The notes under the pieces were generated by a model. It searched no databases. It saw nothing but the letters and a program-made list of their open reading frames with translations, and was not told where the DNA came from. Below, in pieces: positions 37,344 through 46,345 of a DNA stretch of 64,000 nucleotides (positions within the stretch are counted from its first letter, which is position 1; each line of letters begins with the position of its first letter). Origin of the DNA: Smittium culicis (taxonomy: Eukaryota > Kickxellomycota > Harpellomycetes > Harpellales > Legeriomycetaceae); the NCBI GenBank assembly GCA_001970855.1, contig LSSN01000245.1:1-64000 (forward strand), read 5' to 3'. A program made the translations under genes and the position numbers.

Positions 37344-38153
37344 TCTAGTAATAAAATCTCTCATACTGTGTCAGTATTTTTTTTTAGTAACTTTGTATGA
37401 TGATTTATACAATTGCATAAAAATTTTATGTATTTTAATTAAAAAAGCCTGTAATTTATGCAGTCTAGCCCCATAACGAATCAATATGTTGGACAATATT
37501 AAGGTTCCGATCGAAATGCGCCTCTACAGTAAAATTTATGGGTAATAAACTAGTATATTTACCCCCCACTTTGAACCAAATACCCTCTCAAATCGCAATT
37601 TGACATTATGGAGGTTTTTGAATGATAAAAATAGTTTGCAATACAATAGCTGCAAATTAACAAAAAGAAAAAAAAGTTAAAATCTAGATTTCTGTATATA
37701 TAATTTAATTGGCTTGCTTTCTTTTTAATAAAAAGTTAAAACTTTATTCGATAATTTAATGTTTTAGTTGCATGCTATAAATTATATTTTGGCTCATTTT
37801 ACAGTCATTTACAAACATAATTGCGAATTGTGTTCTCAGATTGCAGTTGACAATATGCCAGTTTATTTGCAATATAAATAGCCAATTGGTAAATAAAAAT
37901 TGGTAAATGTTTGAAATTTAATTTAATTAGCCTATAAAATCTACTAAAACTTGCACGTTTAATTTAATTATTCTATAAAGTCTCTTCAATATAAAAGGGG
38001 TATGTTTAGTTCAATAAATCAATATTTTTTCGATTTATTTTTAACAAAGAAGCCGTCTCAATGTATATCCACGTTTAAAGGCTTAGTTGTAGTTATAAAA
38101 AAATCAATGTTAAATGGAATGAGTATGAAAAGCGTAATTTAGATAAAAAAAAA
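37344..38153 (+). repeat. 810-bp duplication, right copy, abutting the N gap
   Basis: Offset by 1,015 bases from the left copy and continuing into unique sequence at 38154. Within it a TGTTGGAC start, a TATAAAAGG box and an AATAAATC signal would also suit a long terminal repeat, but the repeat edges coincide with the gap edges rather than with those signals. Confidence 0.9.
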
Positions 38154-38520
38154 AGTCTTCAGCTGATAATTTTGTTATTGAAGCGTAGGATATTGTTTAG
38201 ATAAAATTAATGCGTTAATACAAACTTGGTTCATTCTTACATTCTATTCTGAAACAGTTGGAATTCAGAATCAGAGCGCCAAAAATAGTATTTGGTAAAT
38301 TTAGTATTATACTTAATTAGGCTAGATAAATCAGTTGGTTGGGTTTGGAGATTAAATAACAGTTTTAAAAGTCATGAGGCTCTAAGCAAATAGATAGAAT
38401 TATTTTGAAAATAGGTAGTTTAAAGAACTGGGTAGTGGTTTTAATTACTTTATTAAAAAGAAGATACCTTTTTCATGTTTTGGAAAAAGGAGCGCCTTTA
38501 AATAGGGCAGAAACTAGGGG

Positions 38521-38636
38521 TTGGCCCTGAAAAGTAGACTTTGTGTTTCCTTATTCCAAAAAGAAGTAAGTATAGTGATTCTGTACTTACGGACAAAAAC
38601 AAATAGGAAATAACGCTGTTTACTTTTTAGGGCCAA
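38521..38636 (+). repeat. 116-bp palindromic MITE (foldback)
   Basis: The ends TTGGCCCTGAAAAGTAGAC and GTTTACTTTTTAGGGCCAA are imperfect inverted repeats extending about 33 bp. The centre repeats the pattern (GTAAGTA ... TACTTAC), so nearly the whole element can fold into one hairpin. It has no coding capacity and differs from the TTAA family in sequence. The flanks show TAGG on both sides or nearby, a possible short target duplication, but this is not certain. Confidence 0.65.
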
Positions 38637-38969
38637 TAGGATAATAGGTTAAAAATAGATAAAATAATTAATAAGAAATTAATAAGTGTTGGGTAATGGG
38701 CATTTTTAGCTTGATAATTGATAACGAATAGGAAAATTCCTATTCGACTGATAGCTCGGATATTTGGAAATATTCAGTAAAATGCTAGAATTGTTTGCCA
38801 ATTAGAATTGATAGTAAACATTTGAAGCCGATTTGAGAAATAAAAAAGTTGCGTTATGTTTGTAGTAGCCAATTAGGTATTAATATCTTGGAGGGAAATA
38901 GCGATAATTTAAAAGTTAGAAAGTTATTGGCTGGAGGCGAAGAGAGTTATATTTAGTTTTATAATGGGG

Positions 38970-39960
38970 GGAGCTCATTAGGCGATATGAATTGTACTTG
39001 ATAGATTAATACAAATGTCCACAAAAAGGCCCGAACAGGGTTGGGGTAATTCAGGACTTTTGTTTTGAGCACAATCATTTTGGAGATTTTGTTTGCACAA
39101 ATGTAAGGGATTTTCCGATTAAATATAGATAAGGTGAGGACAAGAAAGTATATTTGAAGGATAAGAAATGCGCTTGTTTTAGTCTACGGAGTTTGGAGGA
39201 AGAGGCGGAGGAAAGGAATCTATTTAGCAGTTAGCTGATACTTTTGTTAAAGGAATTGGAGTTTCCAGTAGAAGAGACTGGCATGAAAAGCTGCTGATTT
39301 TTGGGAAAGAGAGTGTATCAATAAAGCTAATTTTTTTATCTGCACTAACCGCACGATTTCAAGTGATTGAATTTATGAGTGCACTCAGGCTATAAAACTC
39401 GAGCAAGATGCAGGTTTAAATTAAAAGCAGAAGAAATAAACTAGCTAATACAAATCAGCTAAGAGAATAAGTGCGAATAAACAGCCATGATGTAAAATTT
39501 AATTCTCAATGATTATATAATCGAGGTACAAAGTACATCTATGACATAATACATAAACATTATTGGTCAAATCATGAGATTGACATTTACAGATGTTACA
39601 GCAAAATTAGCCGCTAAAGTACTAACCATTTAAATGGCCGAAGTATATCCCATGTACACAAATTTCTTTTTAGCAAATAGACGAACATTATTAAACCCTT
39701 ACGTGCACATACAATATCTTGATCGATTCCACAGATGTTTAGCTCTGCTTATTCGTAGTACTGCATACACAATATATAGCAGGCTCGATCTGTACTCTAC
39801 TTTTTAGGTGCCCAGGACTCGAACGCAACAATAAACATGCAAGATTTCTCAAGACTTTAAGGTCTGCTTTGGAAATGAAAAACCCCTTCGTTAAGGCTAT
39901 TTCAAAATACAAAAAGCACCTGGACTTTATGCGAGCATATTTTTTCAGGGCTGCATAACT
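38970..39960 (+). pseudogene. Unidentified coding relic, probably transposon-derived
   Basis: On the plus strand, protein-like sequence continues across stops and shifts. At about 38986-39297 one frame gives KCPQKGPNRVGVI, then CFEHNHFGDF, then a Glu-rich stretch, broken by three stops. At about 39574-39800 another gives ANRRTLLNPYVHIQYL, and at about 39807-39957 a shifted frame gives 50 open codons ending in MRAYFFRAA. The Cys plus H-x-H pattern recalls FLYWCH/MULE-type DNA-binding segments of transposases, but that is a weak resemblance. No intact product exists. Confidence 0.35.
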
Positions 39961-39988
39961 TAGAGGCCTCTTGTTGGGATAGCGAGTT

Positions 39989-40025
39989 TATGCTGGTCTT
40001 TGCGGGCGTTAAGCATACCAGCATA
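39989..40025. other. Stable hairpin
   Basis: A perfect 9-bp stem TATGCTGGT (39989-39997) / ACCAGCATA (40017-40025) encloses a 19-nt GC-richer loop. A second, imperfect complementarity (GCGGGCGTTAA against TTTAACGCTCGGG further right) suggests more structure. Function unknown; it may be the end of the neighbouring relic. Confidence 0.45.
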
Positions 40026-40359
40026 TATGGGCTCGGTGGGTAGGATGGCTAAGGGTAGCAGTTTAACGCTCGGGTTGCTCTTTTTATACAGGTTTCATAA
40101 TCTTAAATGATTCGCAATTCCAAAGCACAGATTGCCAAAAACAGAAATATAAAAAGTTAAAAAACCTCAGAGGTGGAAAAAATGCCTATAGAATTCCAAA
40201 AGAAAAAAAATCAAGCTTGCAAAGACTTAGAGAGCGACTTAGTAATACTAAAAACGGGTACTTTGCAAAACTCGGATTAGGCTGCAATTTTTGATCTGAT
40301 AAGCGCAACTGCCGTGCATACAACCAAAAGGTGTATAGGCTGTATGCGCTTATCTTAGA

Positions 40360-40450
40360 AAAGGCTTTTGGCTGACTGCATTTTTCTAAACAGGCTTCTG
40401 ATTGATCGATACTGCTAGAAAGGCTTTTGATTGAATGCACCACATAGCTA
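40360..40450. repeat. Degenerate tandem repeat, about three units of roughly 30 bp
   Basis: Units begin AGGCTTTTGGCTGACTGCA, AGGCTTCTGATTGATCG and AGGCTTTTGATTGAATGCA. A 96-codon minus-strand frame covers it (40186-40476), but it looks like chance coding: no domain, and the repeat explains its composition. Confidence 0.45.
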
Positions 40451-40569
40451 ATATTGTTTGGCACAGCTGATGGCATTTATCTCGCCTATGATTGATTGCT
40501 ATTTATCGGAGTTTTCCTAACCTATTTTTTTATTCGGATTTAATTAGGTCTATAGTCACCTACCTTTCG

Positions 40570-40798
40570 TCAATATAACCTTCCTTTCTCTCCCTCTTTC
40601 AGATTCTCTTCCTTTCTTTCTCTCTTTCATATTCTCTGCCTTAACCTCTTTCTAACCTATATTCTTAAGCGGACGCTCTATTTCCTTATAGTTTATATAA
40701 CTTGAACTATCTTATACAAGCCCACCCCCCACATTTTAATTTATACTTTCCATTTTACCTCCCACTCTTTCTACCCATAACCTCCACTCTTGTTTGCT
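40570..40798 (+). promoter_or_regulatory. Pyrimidine-rich promoter/leader of the deacetylase gene
   Basis: A long C/T tract upstream of the start contains a near-tandem duplication of TTCCTTTCTCTCCCTCTTTC (about 40580-40600 and 40610-40628), followed by TATATAACTTG-like sequence at 40694 and a C-rich leader (CCCACCCCCCAC) at 40720. Similar tracts sit before TRM2 and the NDR kinase. It probably sets the transcription start; no protein site is identified. Confidence 0.45.
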
Positions 40799-42200
40799 AT
40801 GGATCCTTTGTCTGACCCCGAGTATATCAAAGACAAGCTTATAAAGTTCTACAATTGTAGAATACTCAGAAATCATGAGCTTGTTGATGAGTACCTCTTC
40901 ATAAGAAACGGTAAAATCGTTGATCCTAAATATTCTTTCTGGGACGAAAAAGTCACCCCTGATTTGTTTTTTGATTGTGAACAAGGAATAATTTCTCCTG
41001 GATACATCGATATCCAGTTAAATGGTTCAAATGGCTACGACTTTTCAAGTGAAACTGATATAATTCAAGAAAGCGTTGAAAATATTTCAAAGGCTCAGCT
41101 ACTAATGGGCGTCACCAGCTACTGCCCAACCCTAGTTAGCTCCTCTTCTGAGGTTTACAAAAAGGTATGCACACACCACAAACAACTCCGCTTTTTAAAC
41201 ATTAAATACCCTTTATTAATCGATGATTTTATTAGCTCTTTATACATACTGCTTTGTTTTATTTTACACTATTTCAAAAAAATAACATTCACTTACAATT
41301 TAATAATCCCATAAACTATAGGTTCTTCCACATTTGGGCCCAAAAAAGGGCTCTATTGAAAATGGCGCTGAAATCCTCGGCGCTCATTTAGAAGGCCCTT
41401 TTATCAACAAGCTTAAAAAGGGCGCTCATGACGTTAGAGTTTTCAAAGATGCTGCTAACGGCTTGTCTGATATATATGATGTCTATGGAAAAGAATATCT
41501 TGAAAAATACGTCAAATATATAACTGTAGCCCCCGAAGTCGAAGGAATCATGGACTGTATCGAACCTTTGATCAAAGAAACAGGCGTTTTAGTCAGCCAA
41601 GGTCACTCTCTATCTACCGTTATCGAGTCTGAAAAAGCATTTGAAAAAGGTGCAAAACTAGTCACCCACTTATTTAACGCTATGACTACCTTCCACCAAC
41701 GTGACCCTGGAATCGTTGGACTATTGGGCTCTTCAAATAACGAAATGCACTATGGTATCATTTGTGACGGAGTTCACGTTTACCCAAATTCAGTTAAAAT
41801 CGCATACTACGCTCATCCAAAAGGCGCTGTTTTAGTAACCGATGCTATGTGCGCCCAAAACCTTGAAGACGGTGAATATAGTTTGGGAGAAATGAATGCT
41901 AAAGTAGAAGGCGGTTCAGTATACCTTGTTGGGACTGATACCATTGCCGGAAGCGTTGCAATCATGTCTGACTGTGTTAAAAACTTTATTAAATTCACTG
42001 GCGCCACAGTTGTCGAAGCATTAGAAGCTGCTACCCTCCACCCTGCCCAATCTCTTAACGTTGCAGATCGTAAAGGAACTTTAAATTTTGGTTCTGATGC
42101 CGATATCTTAATTTTAGACAACGACTTGAACATTAAAAAAATATTTATTAACGGAGTCATGGCCACCTCTGAAAATGTTAAATACAAATCTAGAGTATAG
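40799..42200 (+). CDS. DAC1: N-acetylglucosamine-6-phosphate deacetylase (2 exons)
   Basis: Hydrolyses GlcNAc-6-phosphate to glucosamine-6-phosphate plus acetate in the cytosol, supplying the substrate of the deaminase at 4191. Exons 40799-41164 and 41322-42200, with a GT-AG intron of 157 bp in phase 0, give 414 residues, normal for the NagA amidohydrolase family. Seen motifs: PGYIDIQLNGSNGYDF near the start of the barrel, GAHLEGPFIN (metal-ligand Glu), VSQGHS and THLFNAM (metal His), CDGVHVYP, and the catalytic Asp in VLVTDAM, followed by TDTIAGS. ATG 40799 is chosen because it is the first ATG after the C-rich leader and begins a typical N-terminus; the longer frame upstream has no ATG. Codon use matches the deaminase. 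The Candida name DAC1/NAG2 is used. Confidence 0.95.
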
Positions 42201-42925
42201 ACCCATTTTTTCAGTTCCCCTCCTCCGTCTTTTTTTAATGTACACTTATTATATTTACACTATTTATCTGACTAGAATTTTGGTTTCTTTTCCATTCAAC
42301 TAAAAAAAAAAAAAATTATGATTTTTCAGCTTATCTATTTTTTTTTTAAATTTATCCTAAATATCAATCCAAAAATTTCATAGAATATTTAATTTTTTAA
42401 TTGTAAAAAAATGATATTAACCATAATCTTTATTGTACATGTAAATCCATCTTACATTTTTAGTATTGCTGATATCTTTTTCACCACAAATATCTCAATT
42501 TTACAGATTTCTATACTATTGTTGAATTATTTTAAACACAGAAAGTTTAATTTGCTTCTCGTTTGTATTAATGCCCAATAACTAAAAGCCGCTATTAATC
42601 AAAATATGACTATATTTATAATTTAACGGCATCGCCATTGGTTGGATCGATTATTTACTTAAATTTCAGCAAATAAATTTAGGAATTTAAAACCTATATA
42701 TTGATTAGTGCCAATAAAATATTGAAATTTTTCATATTATTAGTTTTTCTTTGCAAAAAGAAAATTTTTTTATTTTTTTTGTATTAGCTAACATTTACAA
42801 AGTTTGCTTGCTTTAAGAGTTATATAGCATAAAAATAAGCTCTTATTATCTATACTTACTTAGCTAGGCACGGAAAATAATAATATTCACAGAAGCTATT
42901 CAAAACAGCTCTTATTCAATTAAAT
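42201..42925. other. Intergenic region between deacetylase and RPC11
   Basis: A C/T-rich 3' flank after the deacetylase stop, then A- and T-runs and AT-rich sequence with no frame of interest. The promoter of the downstream Pol III subunit must lie in the last 200 bases; no motif is distinct. Confidence 0.45.
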
Positions 42926-43261
42926 ATGCTCTTCTGTCCATCATGCTGTAACATGCTTTTAATCCAAACCGATGTTGGCGAAAGCGGCGAAAGTTGCTTT
43001 GTATGCCAAACCTGTCCCTACATGTACCCTGTTCACCGCCCACTCGTTACTCGAACAATGCTAAAAAAGAAACAAGTCGACGATGTACTCGGTGGCGAAA
43101 ACGCCTGGCAAAACGTCGATTCGATCCAAGCTGTCTGCCCCAAATGCGAGCATGAGCGTGCTTACTTTATGCAGATCCAGATTCGTTCGGCTGATGAACC
43201 AATGACCACCTTTTACAAATGTACCGATATCAACTGTGGCCATCAATGGCGAGAAAATTAG
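42926..43261 (+). CDS. RPC11: RNA polymerase III subunit C11 (RPC10/POLR3K)
   Basis: Small Pol III subunit that promotes transcript cleavage, termination and reinitiation in the nucleus. The 111-residue product matches the usual length of about 108-110. The N-terminal zinc ribbon has CPSC at 4-7 and CQTC further on; the linker includes LGGENAWQNVDS. The C-terminal TFIIS-like ribbon has CPKCEHERAYFMQIQIRSADEP, written here in parts: CPKC, then the QIRSADEP hairpin whose Asp-Glu pair drives cleavage, then CTDINCGHQWREN at the end. All eight zinc cysteines are present. No intron. Clear ortholog. Confidence 0.95.
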   Translation: MLFCPSCCNMLLIQTDVGESGESCFVCQTCPYMYPVHRPLVTRTMLKKKQVDDVLGGENAWQNVDSIQAVCPKCEHERAYFMQIQIRSADEPMTTFYKCTDINCGHQWREN

Positions 43262-43570
43262 CTTTTTTCCCCCCCATAAAATAAAGAGCTATTTCTCTTA
43301 CTTAAGACGTGAAATAGATAGCTTAGTACCTATAGAATTGTCAAATACTCGATTTTTACCCCCACCTCCTTTCCTCACTTTATAATCGTTCAAAAGAATA
43401 CTTTGATCTATCTTTTTCCTGATAATGAGGGTATTTTTATATATACTTGTAGAATTTAATCCCTGTGCCCACAACCTCGCCCCCTGCAGCTCCTTATTTA
43501 TTTATACAGAAAAATACATTCGTAATAGCTTTTTTTCCCCCATTGCGTTTCAGTGATCAATATATATTAT

Positions 43571-43632
43571 ATATCACACATCCCATTTTTATAGTAAAAA
43601 TATACATATTCTACTTGGATATTGTGTGATAT
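43571..43632. other. Inverted repeat with 42-nt loop
   Basis: ATATCACACA at 43571-43580 is perfectly complementary to TGTGTGATAT at 43623-43632. It lies about 310 bp downstream of RPC11. It could be a short foldback element or chance; no further support. Confidence 0.35.
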
Positions 43633-43969
43633 GAAATATTTAGTTTTTAAGTATAAATAAACTGTAATAGAAAATTCGACTCAAAATTAAATTGTGCTTT
43701 TTTTATATTCATATATATATTTTTTCGTAGTCCTAGTATGTATTGTAATCTGAGCACGGAGCTTCATTGCTACATAGCCATAATTATGAAGATTTTTTAA
43801 AATTAAAATTATATTTAGATTGAATAAGATATGCTAACATTATACTTTATAAAACTTATTTCCATCTCTACAATATCGGATAGATTTAGAATGTACTATA
43901 ATTCCTTATAGCAAATTAAAGAAAGTGCTTTTAAATAAGATTATACTATAAAAGTTCACGTATTTGATT

Positions 43970-44640
43970 TTACTGCCATATTTTGGAACACGTTAATGAT
44001 TATTTGCAGCTTGATATTTTTTATGTCTCAGATATTCGAATAGTACGATTTGATCTTGTCGACAAATATATCCATCAATTCCAACATTCATTTTTATAAA
44101 GTGATTTTATCTTCTCCAAAAAACTTTAAATCAGATGGTTAGTATCATTAATAGTTTACTATTTAAATCGCATATGCAGAATATACCATACATCAGCAAA
44201 TTTATGCGTTAGTTCTCGTAAATCGGATAATACTTTGCGTTTTCTACTATAGCTGCTTCGATCGCAGTTAGAAAAAACTTGGTTAATGGATCCGTAACCA
44301 GCTAACCCATCTTAATGAGAATCTTATCAATACTAGTAGGGCGAAAAAAATCAACTAATGCTCCAAATTCATAAACATTGATTTTTTTTTTTTTTGGTTC
44401 ACATAATGTCGCCAGTTTTTATAACGAATATAGCCACACGCTTGTTTTCCCGTTAAGATTGGGCTTAGAAAGTCTAATCATTTTGTAAAAAAAAACGTGT
44501 ATTCGACATTCTGGAATTTAAAGTCTTGTAGCTAGTAGCTGAAATAAAATATCCACAAAAAGAACAGCCCTTTATATAAGTCATCAAAAAAAATTTTTTT
44601 TTTTAAAACCAAACGATTTTGGTATTTGTATATCGCTTTA
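43970..44640 (-). mobile_element. Probable decayed Ty3/Gypsy pol fragment
   Basis: The minus strand, read across frames, gives a series of matches in the right order for Gypsy reverse transcriptase. FFDDLYKG (about 44566-44590) is at the YxDD position. A stretch like the following helix comes next, then VYEFGALVDFFRP (about 44330-44370) corresponds to the LGL-x-x-FFR block. DPLTKFF (about 44282-44302) corresponds to the PLT segment, and AAIVENAKYYPIYE is followed by INLLMYG. Stops and shifts separate them. Nothing functional remains. The alignment is from memory of family consensus, so moderate confidence only. Confidence 0.45.
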
Positions 44641-45393
44641 GAGATAAATTAATCACGGTGTATAAAAATCACAAATTTCAGCAATATCCAACATCAGATG
44701 TAATTTTTTTTTTTTTTCGAGTAAATTAGATATTTAGACAGCTCATTTATGGCAATTGGAAGTTTTTTCCCTGCATCATTCAGGTTTGAGTAAATACATA
44801 TATTATATATATACTTTGTAGAAAAATGAAATATTGGTTGGACTCAGTATTCTACTTGAAATTGCTTCTTTATGATTGTTCAACTAGAATTTATTTGACG
44901 AATTGCATAACTATCTTTAATATTATTAGAATAAATACGACTCTAAATTACAAATATAGTACTCTTATCCGAACTTTTAGGCTCTATTTGCTGTAAAGGT
45001 ATAATATCTTCTTGGTATGAAGATTAGAAAGTATCGTCATGATCCATCAAAATATAAAATTAGTACTAGTTCATAAAGTTGTCGAGGTTTTGTCCAATGT
45101 AAAATGTATTGTTTTTTACTTTTCTATAAATAATCAAATCTATTTTCACAGCTATTAATCGATTTTTCATTTGCTTCTAATCAAATATAGTACATTGAAA
45201 ACGACCCTTTTCTGGCACATATCGGTGCTTTCCACTACTAACCCAGCCAACTGGTTTATCTATTATTTATATATAAACATTTCACCGGAGATTACCAGAT
45301 TAATAATATTATATAGCTAATAAAAGATCTATAAAGTATTAATAGAAAAAATAAAAAAAGATCTGAATTTTATTTATAGCGTTGAGCCCAAAA

Positions 45394-45593
45394 TAGCTTT
45401 AGTTCTATAGATTACATACAAAATTTTAATTTATTGATTCGCACATGTTTTTTAAGCAAGTAAATTATTTGCAGTCATTCAACAATAAACCAATAATTAT
45501 TAATATTTATTAATTGAAGTATTTATAACGTGCATAGTTGGCTATAATTGGTGGATCAAAACATACTATTATCTGGGAAAGGGTTAAATGATC
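45394..45593 (-). repeat. MITE copy with degraded left end
   Basis: The right end TGGGAAAGGG is followed by TTAA at 45594-45597. The blocks ATTTATTGATTCGC, AAATTATTTGCAG, ATAGTTGGCTATAATTGG and GTGGATCAAAA match the family in minus orientation. The left terminus has lost the CCCTTTC sequence, so the start is approximate. Confidence 0.6.
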
Positions 45594-46261
45594 TAGGTGA
45601 ATTTAAATTACTTCACACGAATACCAAGCTCACCAAGTAGAATAAAATTCCATATTTTTCATTGGTTTTTCTGGCATTTTCGTTATAAAAATGCTTATTA
45701 TTATACTGTAACTTTCTTATAAAAAAAACTTTTGCTCAAAGTACAACTTTTTTGAAGTAAATTGATAGGCAAGGTTTCGAAATCAAAAAACAAACCAAGC
45801 AATTATTTGCCAACTATCATTGGCAAAATCAAGGTTTTTCTCTAAAAAAATTTTCTGAGTATTTTAACTTTGGATCTCTTAGAATGTTATTGGTCAGCTT
45901 TCCGATTTAGCCAAAATCAATTAAATTCCGAAGAGTGGAAAATTAGTAGAGTAATTTTATTGATTATATTGGTTTTTACTGCATAAAATCAAAATAAATT
46001 GATCTGAATCAAAAATATAACACAGTAGCTTAAAGCCTGAGTGACTGCGATTAGTTATATAAAAGTTTAGATCCTTAAAATTAGCTAGTTTTATGACTAT
46101 TAATTACGCTGCTCTTTCTAAACTCAATTTACCAAGCTTTTGCAGGTCTCCGCTTTTTCGCAACTTGCATTTTTTTAACAACGCGAAACGAATTTTAAAT
46201 TTTCATCAAACTTTTATCGTAAGTACACTAACTATAGCCCCAATCATTATTTTATTTTAAC

Positions 46262-46345
46262 CTTGTTTCCCACCTCCTTCCCTCCTTAAATCCCTATAAA
46301 AAGAAAAATAGATTTACAATAGCTGAACCTTTACGATTAAAAACC
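46262..46345 (+). promoter_or_regulatory. C/T-rich core promoter and leader of TRM2
   Basis: A pyrimidine tract (CCCACCTCCTTCCCTCC at about 46269-46285) lies 60-80 bases before the TRM2 start, much like those before the deacetylase and the NDR kinase. Taken as a probable initiator/leader element by analogy within this window. Confidence 0.4.

Larger units (their letters stand above)
43262..46345. other. Intergenic region between RPC11 and TRM2, with relics
   Basis: No intact gene. It contains a hairpin at 43571-43632, a probable Ty3/Gypsy pol relic near 43.9-44.7 kb on the minus strand, and a MITE copy ending at 45593. The rest is AT-rich sequence. Confidence 0.5.

Noticed and set aside
37095..37364. 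Minus-strand frame of 89 codons
   Set aside because: It spans the N gap and is almost all unknown residues.
36329..38153. Interpretation of the duplicated 810 bp as two LTRs of a retrotransposon lost in the gap
   Set aside because: TGTTGGAC, TATAAAAGG and AATAAATC motifs are suggestive, but the duplicated segment is limited by the gap edges rather than by TG...CA ends, which fits contig overlap better.
39795..39870. A GTTCGAGTCC-like motif on the minus strand, resembling a tRNA T-arm
   Set aside because: The flanking bases cannot form the T-stem (TTGCG against CCTGG), and no matching acceptor or anticodon arm is present.
40186..40476. Minus-strand frame of 96 codons near the deacetylase promoter
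   Set aside because: It overlaps a degenerate tandem repeat and has no domain; probably chance.
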